In this document: positions 1-11,644 of the stretch, one piece after another
Layout: each line of letters opens with the position of its first letter
Position numbering within the stretch: position 1 is the first letter of the stretch
Source of the DNA: Cokeromyces recurvatus
Taxonomy: Eukaryota > Mucoromycota > Mucoromycetes > Mucorales > Mucoraceae
Reading direction: 5' to 3'
DNA length: 64,000 bases
Assembly (NCBI RefSeq): GCF_025118155.1
Contig: NW_026251390.1
Location: 124,001 to 188,000 of the forward strand
Notes under the pieces: generated by a model
Databases searched by the model: none
What the model saw: only the letters and a program-made list of their open reading frames with translations
What the model was told of the DNA's origin: nothing
Program-made: the position numbers and the translations under genes

Positions 1-30
1 AGTCATTCCAGAATTTGGTTTGACTAATAT

Positions 31-186
31 TATAATAACTCCACAAACAAGTATATACATATTTTTATATTCTTTTATATAGTAAAGAATCACTTATTAA
101 AGAGTTAGTAGTGTAGACATATCAAATCTTGACTTTATATGATATCGTTTCTTTTTTTTAAAAAAAACAGATAATAAATAATTCTA
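31..186 (+). repeat. Left terminal inverted repeat
   Basis: Pairs with 1900-2057 in inverse orientation over about 156 bases. It includes the shared blocks around GTAGACATATCAAATC and TTATATGATATCG. Confidence 0.85.
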
Positions 187-1899
187 TCATATAGTTGAAT
201 AATAAAAAGTACAGCAAGAGTTCTGTAGCGAACTTGTAAATCTATCAGTGTCTATGTGAAGTTTAGTTAATATGGACATCTATTATTATAGAAGAGAAAA
301 GGACTTGATTTGGTCGAGCAATAAAGTTCGTTAAAACAAATATGCTGATATGAGTTAAATGCTATCTAATATCATACCAGAAGATAAAATACAAATATTA
401 TAAGTCCAAATTCGAAAAAAAAAAATCCAAATAGTTCAACTTCATTTATTAAATTATTATCCATATATAATTTATATTTTTGACAAAAGACAAGTTATCA
501 AAACTAATGTGATAAAAGTAACAATTGAACTAATATTCATATCTAAAACGATAATACTTTTTTAAGATTAGAAGAAAAGGGGAACGATTAATAGAAATAG
601 GGAGTATTTGAACTACTGAAGGTTTTTGTATACAAGAAGTATAATAAAGTAAGCTTAGTCTATTTATGGATCTTAAACTCTTCAAAATTATCTTTGGATA
701 ATATTATGCCTGCATACACTATCTTTTAAAATGTATGTTCCAAAATGATCGCCAAGCACCTGAGAAGCTAATATTACTTATTTTAAAGTTATGAAGCCAA
801 CAGGTAGTACCTTGTTTTTTTTTATTCATCTCTTTCTTTACTATTAAAGGAGTACATTTTAGGCGAAATAAAGACTATTGTAATATTTATGGAATATTGA
901 ACAGTTATATTTTAACATTACTTCAATAAAAAAAATATATTCTAATTTAGTTGTATAGTACTCAATTGTTGAATTAAATTTGAATAGGTTAGTATGTTAA
1001 CGATGGTTAAAAAAAAAAAAAAAAACTAACGAAACAATATACTTTTCATTTCTGAGTTGTTCAAGTGATCTTTAGTTTACATAGCTCAAACATGTTAGTC
1101 ATTAAGTTTTAGATAAGTGTATAGTTTGAGTTTAAAGGAGTTAACGTCTGCTTTAAAAGCTTTTATATTGGGAGAAAAAAGAAGTTGACGAATGAGGTAT
1201 AGATAGTTCGAGAATTTAATTAGCTATTTGTGGTGTATAGAGTTTACTATGCCTCAAATATATGATAGAAATAAAGAGAGAGACTGATAGTTAAGTGTTG
1301 CTAATGGTCAATTTAGAAGGTAGTCAAATGACTGTTGTGAAAGAGGTAAAGCTTAGTAAATAGCAGTGGAGATTACTATTTTGGTAAAGAGCCTTTAGAA
1401 GAAAGAAGCCTGCCCACACTTAAAGAAATAGTAGAAATGAGGATATTACCCAAATACCGATATGAGAATGGATATAAATCAAAGAGTCTATTATTAGCAA
1501 GATAGACTGTATCATAATTAAATTATTCATAAAATAATATGTGTTTATTCAATATGTTTTTGGCTATTGCTGATAGTTGATTGAAATCCTGGTCTAGAAT
1601 AATAACTAGTTCCTATTGAATGTCAAATAAGCCTTCTACTATCTTAGTAGCAGATAACCTTAACGAAAATACTTCAACTGGTATTTTTCTATACTAATGA
1701 TTTTTAATATAGCACAAGCTGAAATTGAATAAGCAATCAAATGATATCCTTTTAAGAACTATTCATTGTCGTGGACCCAAACTCCCTTCCTGCGTTCTTA
1801 TAAATTAGTAAAAAAAAAAAAAGTGGTAAAAACATTTACCATTAATGAAATAATACAAACGCTAAACACGCCATCAACTGAACAATATTCACTATTTAC

Positions 1900-2057
1900 T
1901 AGAATTGTTTATTATCTTTTTTTTTTAAAAAAAAAAGAAACGATATCATATAAAGTCAAGATTTGATATGTCTACACTACTAACTCTTTAATAAGTGATT
2001 CTTTACTATATAAAAGAATATAAAAATATGTATATACTTGTTTGTGGAGTTATTATA
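1900..2057 (-). repeat. Right terminal inverted repeat
   Basis: Reverse-complement partner of 31-186. The pairing stops sharply at both ends, where the 6-bp TAATAT duplication begins on the outside. Confidence 0.85.
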
Positions 2058-2063
2058 TAATAT

Positions 2064-2885
2064 TTAATTGTTTTGGATAAAATGTCGAATAAAAAAAAAG
2101 CCCGAAATTGAACATTCGGATTTAAAGATTATGCGGCGATATTTAATAACAATTAAAAAAAAAGATCTGATAAGAGAGCTACGAGTTCACAATTGTAAAT
2201 TTATAATATTTAATAATACTATTCAAATTCGCAAAATAAAAAAATAAAATAAAAATGTATAAAAAAAAATACATATTCCTTTCTATCTATGAATTTTTTT
2301 AATAGTATGATTTGATATTCAAGATGAATATGAATTGAATTATTCTTTAAGGAAACGCTGCTATATTTATCCAGGTGATGAAAAAAAAAAATTAAGCCGT
2401 TCCAGTAAAAAACTAGGCTATTCATACTGCGCCTTGAGAATAAAAGTAGTGCTAATAATGCACTTGTATATTTATAATATATGATCTGAACTAAGCATTC
2501 GTACATAATAGAAGAAAATTAAATTATATTACAGCAGCATTCTTATTTTAATTCTATTAAGCATTCTATGTAGTAAAAGCAAAGAGTGTTATTTTTAATG
2601 ATTATGTAATTATGCTCTATAGTATTTATCATTTGACTAATTTGTTTCAATAACGAGTAAAAATAATAATAATATTTATTTATATCTAGTATATATCATA
2701 TAAGGGTTATTTCATTGACTAAACATTTAATTATATAGAGACAGAGCCTTTTATTAGAAGCTTATATAATACGTATTGAAATACACTTATGGACATCACC
2801 ATACCACACTAATAAATTCCAAATTATGAATAATACCATTTGTTTATTTATAATATGTAAACATTGTCTTTTTTCTTCTTCTTCT
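2064..2885. other. AT-rich spacer downstream of the aminopeptidase gene
   Basis: Only simple AT-rich sequence and short noise frames were seen between the inverted-repeat element and the 3' end of the aminopeptidase gene. It presumably includes that gene's 3' UTR. Confidence 0.6.
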
Positions 2886-4734
2886 TCATGAATGAATTCC
2901 TTTCATAAGCTCAATTATAGCTCGGGTTGGTCGACCTTGAAAGAAACAAGAATTTATGATTAGTTTATATAAACATTATATATATATATATATATATATA
3001 ACATACCACTCATGCCTTTGATATGATGACCTTTAGAAGAAGGACAATCCATAACACCTGCAATATCAATATGAGCCCAAGGAATATCTTTTTCAATAAA
3101 TTCACGTAAAAATCCTGCCGCAACACAGGACCCTGCAGAACGATTAGATGCAACATTACTCAAATCAGCTACTAATGATTGCTTTATATCATAGACATAA
3201 TCATCATGAAGAGGCATACGCCAGAATGGATCAGAAGTTATCTCTCCTGCTTTTTTTAATTGTTTCCAAAGACTATCTGAATTCGTAAATACGCCTGTAT
3301 AAACTTGACCTAAAGCGACATCCATAGCGCCTGTAAGGGTAGCTAAATCTATTACATGCTTAGGATGAAAACGTGAAGAAATATAATGTAGCGCATCCGC
3401 CTAATTATTATCATACTATGTAAATACACAATGATAATATATATATAGTAAAGATTAAAATTATTAAAACATACCAAAATTAATCTTCCTTCAGCATCTG
3501 TATTTAAGACTTCAATTGACTTACCATTCATAGCCTTAACTACATCTCCAGGTTTAGTAGCTTTACCAGAAGGCATATTCTCACATAAAGGAATGACAGC
3601 AACAATATTAACTGGTAATTTCATTTTCGCAATACCAAAAAGAGCAGCACATGAAACAGCAGCACCGCCCATATCACCTTTCATTAATGCCATATTTGCA
3701 GATGGTTTTAGCGAAATACCTCCAGAATCAAAAGTAATTCCTTTTCCTACTAAACCAAAAGGCCTTTCATCCTTATTAGCGGCTCCCTTGTAATGAATTT
3801 CCAAAAATCTCAAAGGCTCTACGCTACATATCAATGAATATGTATATAAGCTTTATCATTCATTATTCATACTATATATTCATATTACCTTCCTTTAGCA
3901 ACAGATAAAAAGGCATTCATCTTTTGTCGACTGACCCATTCTTCACCATGAACTTCAATATCAATATTCTCTAATCCTGCTAATAAATAGGCAACTTCTT
4001 CAGTAAATAATTTAGGTGTCATCAGATTAGCAGGAGTAGTCATTAGCATACGAGCTACATTTTGTGAAGCCCCATAAATTTGACCTGTTTCCCAAGACTT
4101 TTGAGCACTTGGACTTTCATCTGTCAAATAAGGCATCACCCTTTTTTCTTCCTTTTCTTGATTTTTCTTTAATTTATCAAATGAAAATTGTCCCAAGACA
4201 GCACCTTCTGCTGCTGCTTGTATATCAACCGAAACATCTACTCCTGTATATTTTGCACCTTGTTTTTGAAGTGCTTGTAAGCCAATTGCTGTCTATTTTT
4301 TTTTTTTAAAAAAAGGGGGGGAGGGAGGGGAAGGGGGTGAATCGAGTTATATATTATCCAATATCTATGAATTAAATATTAGTGTGATACTTTACAGCCA
4401 TACGAACATTTTCTTGTTGTTCATATTCATTTTTTTTAGTTGAGTTTTCTCCAAGCGATACAACAGCCAATTGTTTAATTCCGCCTACATTATAAAGCAT
4501 ACGAATGTCACCTGCATTTTTGAAATTACTACCAGCAAGTTGTTGTTGAATGACTTGTCTTGTCTTGTTTGAAACCTGTTGTGTAGTTAATAAAGGTGAT
4601 GTCAGGTCTGTTGTTGTCGTATAGACGCCCATCACAAGACTATCAAAGCCTTGTTTATTAGAAAAAAGACGGCGTCCTGATTTTGACGATATTCTAATAA
4701 TGTTGGGTTTTAATGTTGAGAACATTCTTGACAA
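2886..4734 (-). CDS. Leucyl aminopeptidase (M17 family), probably mitochondrial
   Basis: Two-metal exopeptidase that releases N-terminal residues from peptides. Five exons (4734-4396, 4292-3889, 3823-3475, 3400-3007, 2935-2886) join into 511 codons, the usual M17 length. The C-terminal catalytic half carries the family hallmarks: K275 and D280 in [11 protein letters not shown]298 in MKGDMGG, and the signature NTDAEGRL at 355-362 holding D357, E359 and R361. The N-terminus is Arg/Ser-rich without acidic residues for about 30 residues, which suggests a mitochondrial presequence (inference). Introns are 48-103 nt and splice with GTATGT or GTAATA-type donors. The gene is divergent from MIC60 with 283 bp between start codons. 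Intron 1 contains a G-quadruplex-type run on the opposite strand. Confidence 0.93.
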
Positions 4735-5017
4735 CCAGAAGGAAAAAAAAAAAAAAAAAAAGAAAAAAAAAAGAAACTGATATGCATAATATAGTACATT
4801 TAAAGAACAGCAACCATGTGTACTAATGATCTAATAATAAGAGATTGTTGTGACGTAAAAAAATAAATAAATAAAAAATTGCCCCCCACAAACTTGGGGG
4901 AGGGGGGTTCGCCTATAGTTTGCCCTGGCTAGTAGATGTATGGATTATTATTTTTTTTTCTCCAATACGTAAAAATTATACCCACATAAATATTTATTTA
5001 TTTTTATTTAAAAAAAA
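4735..5017. promoter_or_regulatory. Divergent promoter between aminopeptidase and MIC60
   Basis: The 283 bp separating two divergent start codons hold an A-tract (4742-4772), a C6/G5-G6 block at 4882-4907 able to form a short GC hairpin, and AT-rich sequence. No specific factor site is recognised. Confidence 0.5.
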
Positions 5018-6901
5018 ATGTTAAGAGGAGCTATAGCTGCTAGATCGACAACACGATTAATCACTAGTCGGTCAAGCCACATCCATATAGTAAAAAAAAA
5101 AAAAAAAAAAAAAGAAAAGAAAAATGAAGTTCAAACGCAATATAACTAACATCATTGATACCATTTTTAGACTAAACGATTATATGCTACAGCAGATGAA
5201 ACAGCAACAACAGCAGTAGTTAAATCAGGATCATCGATTGGAAAAAAGTTATTATGGCTCACATTATTTACTGGTACTGCTTATTCAGGAGCAGCTTATC
5301 TTGCCCTAAAAAATGAAGCCTTTTACGATACTTTTACGACTTATATCCCTGGTGGTGAAAATTTGTTGGACGCGTTGGAGGATTTTATTGCAAATGATCG
5401 CTTTCAACATTATTACACAAAGGCTGTTCAGTTTAAAGCCCAAACGAGTCAACAAACCGAGAGCTTTAAGAAGTTTGCAGACAACACAAAGGAAGCAGTT
5501 CAAGATTGGTATGAATACGTATCTGATGTTATTACTGAATTAAGAGGTCAAAAAGATATATCAACTGTAGATGGTACAGCACCTACTCCTATCAATAGTA
5601 ACAGTAGACGCTCCTTATTGTTCAATAAGAAAAAGAATATAGAGGCCTTGTTTACTAATATCATCTATACATCGGAACCTCAACCTACACCTAACTTTGC
5701 TAATACCTCCAAGGATAAAGTAATTCAAGAGTTCGAAAAGACAGTACAAGGATTGGTCATTATGTTAAATGAAGCAGATATGTCAGGACATACAAAGCGC
5801 TTGATCGATTTTGCACGTCGTGATATTGAAAGTCTCGATAAAGCCTTTGCACTTATTCAACAAGAGGAAGATAAAATAAAAGATGATGTAAATCTATTGG
5901 GAAAAACCCTCAACACACTGGATTCTCATATAGATGAGCAACGTCATGAAATAAGTCAGAAAATCAAGAAAGCAGAGACTTTATCAATGGCTCGTGTTGA
6001 TCAGCATGCAAAACAAATACAGTCCGAATTGGCAGTTGAGAAAGCAAAGCTAGAACAGGAGAACATGGAAAAATATCGACATGAATTATTAACTCAACGT
6101 CAACGCTATCTAAAAGAACTTCAAGAGGAGTTAGAGAAGAAGGCATTAGAAATCCAGGCTGAGTATGTAACTCAGATTCAACATCAAGTCGAAAACGAAC
6201 GAGGGGGTCGTTTATCTCAAATTGAGAGAGTGGCTGAAAGACAGAGTAAATTAGAGAAATATGTCTATACTGATGCAGAAATCTTGGATGATTCACGTAA
6301 AGCTCATCGACTGATAGCAGCCATTGATACTTTGAAACATGCTGCTCTTGGTTTTAGTTGTGATCCTACATCCTCAGCTTCTGCATTCCTTGCAGAGTTA
6401 GAGACATTAAAGAAATTAAGTAGTCAAAAGACACCATTTGCTAAAGTAGGAGAACGCCAAAGTGATGAATTAATCCAAGTGATTACTCAAAGTATTGAAG
6501 ATCAAGTTGCACAACATGGTATCACTTCTCTTGCTGCTTTATCTGAACGATTTGAAACAGTAGCACGTGAAGTTCGTCGTGCATCGTTAATACCTGAAAA
6601 TGAAGAGCATGTTTCCATCATGTCACACCTTGTTTCAATCATTTTGAGTCATTTTATGTTCAAGAAAAAGGGTCTTGTGCCTGGAGATGATGTTGAATCA
6701 AGATTAGCGCGTGCTGAATATTATTTAAATACTGAAAAAGATTTAGAAAGCGCTGCAAGAGAGATGAACCAATTGAAAGGATGGCCAAAGCGTCTATCAA
6801 TGGATTGGTTAGATGCTGCACGTCGTCATTTAGAAATTAAACAAGCTTTGGATATTTTGAAATCTCAAGCATCTTTAACTAGTATGTTGCAATCAAAATA
6901 A
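5018..6901 (+). CDS. MIC60: MICOS complex subunit MIC60 (mitofilin)
   Basis: Core subunit of the MICOS complex, which holds cristae junctions at the inner mitochondrial membrane. Two exons (5018-5089, 5171-6901) give 600 codons. Residues 1-30 are rich in Arg/Ser/Thr with no acids, a matrix presequence. One hydrophobic segment lies at about 50-70, then a poorly conserved stretch, a long Lys/Glu/Gln-rich coiled coil (about 240-400), and the conserved mitofilin C-terminal domain ending in a helical block with the GWPKRLSMDWLDAARRHLE type sequence. This order (presequence, TM, coiled coil, C-terminal domain) and the length fit fungal Mic60. The first exon is short, but its ATG is the one that gives the targeting signal. 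The identification rests on architecture plus the C-terminal block. Confidence 0.9.
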
Positions 6902-7272
6902 AATGTAGATTTCTTTCTTTTTTTTAAAAAAAATAAATAAATATATCAAAGTTGATATTATTATCTAATCTACAGATTTAGAAGTATTTCATATACCTTT
7001 ATGATAATAAAATTAAAAAGTTAATTTCCAGCCAAAGCAATGAAATAGGATCCAAAGCAGTCTTTCATAGAGACTTTTTTTTTAATAATTTAAAATGATT
7101 CTAGCATTCAAAAGGTATTTTAGTTGTAGACAAGCAATCTCCTGCAACTTATAATTAGCTTGTGGGTTTTATTAGAAATATCATATAAACATCTAGTATA
7201 ATTGCCTTAAAGATGATTGAAAATGCTAATCCTGAGTATTTATATCAGTAGTGGCAATTATACCATCCTTCT

Positions 7273-7322
<50 letters not shown>

Positions 7323-7870
7323 TGGAATATACACTTTTTATTCCAAGTAGCTTCCTTCTCTTCTCTTAGTCTGGCGAATACAGATACAAAACTCAAATAA
7401 AGAACATAATTATGCTAATTTTTATTTTATTTCTTCCCTTATTCGTTTTGCTAAACAGCCTCAAAGTTCTCTAAAGTACTTTAATAACGATAACTTTGTC
7501 AAAAAAAAAAAAAAAAAAAAAAAAAAAGAGTTAAACGAGGCTCTATTTAGTCTTTCGAGAGAAGGGATGAGTAACCATTATCTTGTATATTACAACAAAG
7601 CACTTTAAGTTGTTGTATTTTCATAAATATAAAAAGCAGTATTTGATTGTAGATGGTTTTTATGCGATAGATGGATATCTTTTTTTTTTTTTTTTTTTTT
7701 TTTAAATGCGACGACATATTTTCGTGTAACACAATTTTGAGAAAAGATGTATTTATTCCTTGCACTTTTTTTTTTATTCATTCAATCCATAAATTTTTAT
7801 TTAAAATACAGGTTTCTAATACTTTTTTTTTTTCTTTTTTTAAAAAATAAGATATAATAAAAATAAGACT
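6902..7870. other. Spacer rich in poly-T and poly-A tracts
   Basis: Between MIC60 and V-ATPase subunit H. It has a 44-nt T run (7276-7319), followed at once by a 9-bp perfect inverted repeat (CTTGGAATA at 7321-7329 with TATTCCAAG at 7339-7347). Further on are an A run (about 7501-7527) and T runs near 7679-7703. No supported gene. Confidence 0.6.
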
Positions 7871-9781
7871 ATGGCTGAAGAAGTTCCAGAAGTTCCTCTT
7901 GTCCTCGTATCAAACCCTTATTTAGATAAGAAAGCAGCTTCAGTCAGACAAAAGCCTATCCTTTGGGAGGTAAGATGAGAAAGCAAAATGGAGAAGGAGA
8001 AAAAAAAAATAATGTTAATGAAATTCATCCAATTATGCAATTTTGAAGGGATATGAACGCGCTAGTTTGTTAACTCATGAACAAGTTGAAGTTATAAAAG
8101 CAATTGACAAAAAGTCACTCACTGCTATTCAAGATGCAATTAACGAAAAAGGACAAACATATGCCTCTCTTATCATGTATTTGTTACAGAACTTATCAAG
8201 ACCTGACACTATTCAATATGTTTGTTTAATAACAGATGATATTCTTTCAGGTATATTTATATTTAGTAGAAAAATAAAGAGTTCAAAGGTGTCTTTTTTT
8301 TTTTTACTAAAATATTACAACTTAATATATAAAATAAGCTAAGGAGGAGAATGCTCGCTATTTTCATGAGACTTCAAAGGAGAACCCTTCTTTTCCATTC
8401 GGTCCTTTTTTTAAATATCTCGAAGCTGATGAAGAATTTATGTCTCTCGAAGTTTCAAAAGTCTTGACAATTCTTGCTTGGTAAAAGAAAAGAAAAGAAA
8501 AAAAAACCCCCAAAAAAAAGAGTTATTTCCAATAACAAATTAATTTATTAGCTCTGCACCTTCACCATCTCAAGTCGACATTTCTCCTTTATTAAATTGG
8601 ATCACTAGGAAATTAACAGGCTCTATTAATGATGTTGTTAATCTAGTCATTCAAGAATTAGAATCAATATTGCGTGTCAGTGCTTATCGTTCAGCTGTTT
8701 GGAATACACAAAATTGTGTTAAAGAGTATGAAAATAAAAATAAACAAAGATATCATTCTTTTATTAATCCTCCCTCCTTTTATATTCTATGTTTTATAGA
8801 TTAGTTCATCGCCTTTTCTTGAATAAATCTGCTTCTACTCCTCAGATCCAATATCAAATTATCTTTTGCTTATGGCTTCTTACTTTTGAAAAAGAATTTG
8901 CCGCTACTATCAATGAGTAAGATTATTAGCTAGAATAAAAAAAAAAAAGTAGATAAATCTAACTTGTAGTACACTATTAGAAAATATGATATCATTCCTT
9001 TATTGATAGAAATTGCAAAATCTGCTGTTAAAGAAAAGGTTATACGTGTTTCAATTGCTACATTAAAGGTAAAGTTAGACAGAGAGGAAAGAAAGAAAGA
9101 GAAGAAAGGATACTAATGTAAATTTATATTTAAGAATCTTGTCGAAAAAGCTCCTGCACAGAACTTAGCTGCTATGTTAGTTGCTAAATTATTGCCATTT
9201 ACTGAGAACCTAAGTACACGTAAATGGTCAGATGCAGATATTTTAGAAGATATTAATTATCTAAAGGAACGATTAGAAGAAGATTTCCAGAGCCTTACGT
9301 AAAATTAGCTTGACGTTATATATTAGATAATATAGCTAACATACACTGTATGTATTTATTAGCACCTTTGAACAATACGCATCTGAAGTTGAAACAGGCA
9401 AATTAGAATGGTCTCCACCTCATCGATCTGAAGTATTTTGGAAAGAAAATGCACATAAATTCGAAGAACATAATTATCAATTACTCAGAAGTCTTGCACG
9501 TCTTTTAAGTACATCTAATAGTTCTTTAGTTTTATCTGTTGCTGCCAGTGATATTGGCTATTATATTAAATATGCTAGTAAATCAGGCAAAAAGTGAGTT
9601 TACTAGTCACTTTTTTTATATGAATACATGTAATTCACATTGACTGATTTCTATAAAATATAGTGTTTTGCAAGACATTGGTGCCAAACAACGTATTATG
9701 GAGCTTATGACACATGAAGATCAAGAAGTCAGATATCAGGCTCTTTTGGCTGTTCAAAAGTATATGCATCAAGTATGGTAA
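7871..9781 (+). CDS. VMA13: V-type proton ATPase subunit H
   Basis: Regulatory subunit of the peripheral V1 sector that couples ATP hydrolysis to proton pumping in vacuole and endosome membranes. Nine exons (7871-7969, 8049-8250, 8339-8480, 8552-8725, 8800-8916, 8981-9068, 9135-9298, 9363-9593, 9664-9781) make 444 codons, matching the family's usual 440-480. The helical ARM/HEAT-like N-terminal domain runs through exons 2-7. The conserved C-terminal domain includes LEWSPPHRSEVFWKEN, then ASDIGYYIKYA and DIGAKQRIMELMTHEDQEVR, all typical of subunit H. The stop follows Gln-Val-Trp. Its 3' end faces the FKBP gene with only 96 bp between stop codons, so their 3' UTRs probably overlap. Confidence 0.95.
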
Positions 9782-9877
9782 TACATGTATATGAATATTT
9801 AAAAAAAAATTATAAAGTTTGTACTTTATCTATTATAAACGTAAAAAAAAAAAAAAGAAAAGAAAATGTCTATTCTT

Positions 9878-10771
9878 TTAATTACACATCTTTTTGTAAA
9901 TTCTTTTTGAATCATTTATCCAATCTTTTTTCTTCTTTTCAATTGTCGATTTCAAAGATAAAAGATCAGAATTAATTGGACTCATCTATATAACAAAAAG
10001 TTTTTTTTTTTTTTTTGTAAGTAAAAATAAATAATCAAGTAAATGTCAATGTTACCTCTAAACCAGTATTTACGAATGATAAACCTTCATCAAATTCACC
10101 TAATTGAAGATAAGCTTGACCTATACGATAATAAGCCTTTAAATTACTTGAATCACGATCTAAAGCCTTCTTGCAAACTTCAATTGCATATTCAAAATTT
10201 TTTAGTTTCAAATAACAAGCAGCCACATTTAGATGGAGTGCAACCATCAAATAACGACATTGCTCTAGTTGCTCATATTCACAATTCCAAAGATCTTTAA
10301 TGTAGTCTCTTCCCTTTTTATACGCAAATAATGCTTCATTCCAAGCACCCTTCTTGAACAATTCATTTCCCTCCGCTTTTTTCTTTTCTGCTGAAGCGAT
10401 GCGATCTTCCGCAGTTGTTGCACTCTGGATATGACATCAATTAAAATAAATTATCTAGATAATATATATAATTATTCTATAAACTAACCTCCCAATGCCC
10501 AATTAACTCGATTTCATATCTTAATTTCGCTTTCTTAGGTACAATATAGGTTCTACCTTCATCGCCATAGCCTGAAATGAATGGATAGTTAATGGAGAAG
10601 CTAATCAAGTTTTAAATATAAATTTAAATATTTACCATAATCACTACTACAAATAACTTCAGCTATTTCTCCCACTTTCATGGTTGGAATGGCAATTTCC
10701 CAAGCTTGAATTACTTTACCTATCATTAGATAACAGCTATGAATATTAATGAATAACTGGCAAGTCAATTC

Positions 10772-10804
<33 letters not shown>

Positions 10805-11088
10805 TAAAAATAAAAAATGCTTACCCGAATTTAGAGAAAAAGTGAATTCAGCTCTTCTTTCACGCGAAGAATCAAATAAAATATTTTTATCAAACAAGTA
10901 GGCATCATAATGAACTATCATCTTTTTAATTTAGTAAAATAAAAAAAATATACATATAATGTTATTTTATTACCAGTAACAGTGTCATTCTTTTCAGGGC
11001 TTAATCCAACACCTTCTTTTAATATTCTTTTGGTCACTTGACCATCTTTAGTAAGATTGATTACGTTAGTTGTTTCCTCTGTGACCAT
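9878..11088 (-). CDS. FKBP-type peptidyl-prolyl isomerase with TPR domain
   Basis: Predicted prolyl isomerase co-chaperone. Six exons (11088-10974, 10914-10825, 10719-10636, 10571-10489, 10424-10056, 9985-9878) encode 282 residues. The FKBP fold occupies about 1-125 with the VHYDAYLFDKNILFDSS strand region, the VIQAWEIAIPTMKVGE core and a final YEIELIGHW strand. The residues of a classic drug-binding pocket are only partly kept, so catalytic activity is uncertain. Three TPR helix pairs follow (about 140-245), with ALHLNVAACYLKLKNFEYAI and SSNLKAYYRIGQAYLQLGEF as clear units, then a basic C-terminal helix ending IYKKMCN. The last 36-codon exon was found by splicing past the in-frame stop. TPR-FKBPs usually bind Hsp90/Hsp70 C-termini (family knowledge). 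Confidence 0.88.
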
Positions 11089-11644
11089 TTTTAAAAAAAA
11101 AATGTGTTTGATTAAACAAAGAAAAGAAGAAGAAAGAAAAAGGGAGAAAAAAAAAATAATTATAAAAACTCAGAATTTTATTTGGTGTCAATTGAAAATC
11201 ATGGCACTATTTTATGCAATCATCAGGTTAATTTTATTTTTATTTTTTATTATTATTATTTTTATTGTTCTCTTTTATTTCCGCTATTTTATTTTTTTTT
11301 TTATTTTTATTGTTATTTTTTTTATCAATGGAAGCTCATGAACATGTTGTAAAGAAACTAAATGAAGAATTTAAAAAAGTGGATAGATGCTTTTCAAATA
11401 ATGAAATGAGGGTTTTTGGTATACACACACATTATATATAATAAATAAAAGAAAAAGGGACGGAAAAGTAATGGTTATTTTGAAGGCAAAAGTACAAATT
11501 ATTTATTTGAGAACTTGAATAGAATAAGAGAAAAGCAAATCGAGATAGCCAATGATCATATATTAATACATGATATACCGTAAATAAATAAGGGATTTTT
11601 TTTATCTTTTATATGATAGACTTTATTTACCAAAAAAAATAACA
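11089..11644. other. Divergent spacer upstream of FKBP gene and small Asn/Thr-rich gene
   Basis: A 556-bp AT-rich spacer between two divergent starts. An apparent frame at 11057-11341 is low-complexity (Ile/Phe runs from T-rich DNA) and is not supported as a gene. Confidence 0.5.

Larger units (their letters stand above)
31..2057. mobile_element. Non-autonomous DNA-transposon-like element with long terminal inverted repeats
   Basis: Positions 31-186 are the near-perfect reverse complement of 1900-2057; the only differences I see are poly-A/T length and one base near the inner end. The outermost match is TATAATAACT. Directly outside both ends lies the same hexamer TAATAT (25-30 and 2058-2063), a candidate target-site duplication. 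The interior (~1.7 kb) has no long open frame, so the element looks non-autonomous or decayed. The flanking sequence is very AT-rich, so a 6-bp match could partly be chance. The superfamily cannot be assigned from this alone. Confidence 0.8.

Noticed and set aside
1766..1966. 66-codon frame at the end of the inverted-repeat element
   Set aside because: Lys/Ile-rich translation of A-tracts running into the terminal repeat; no protein-like pattern.
5964..6296. Minus-strand 110-codon frame inside MIC60
   Set aside because: Antisense shadow of the MIC60 coiled coil; no independent signals.
11057..11341. 94-codon plus-strand frame upstream of the small Asn/Thr-rich gene
   Set aside because: Ile/Phe low complexity from T-rich DNA; overlaps the FKBP start on the other strand.
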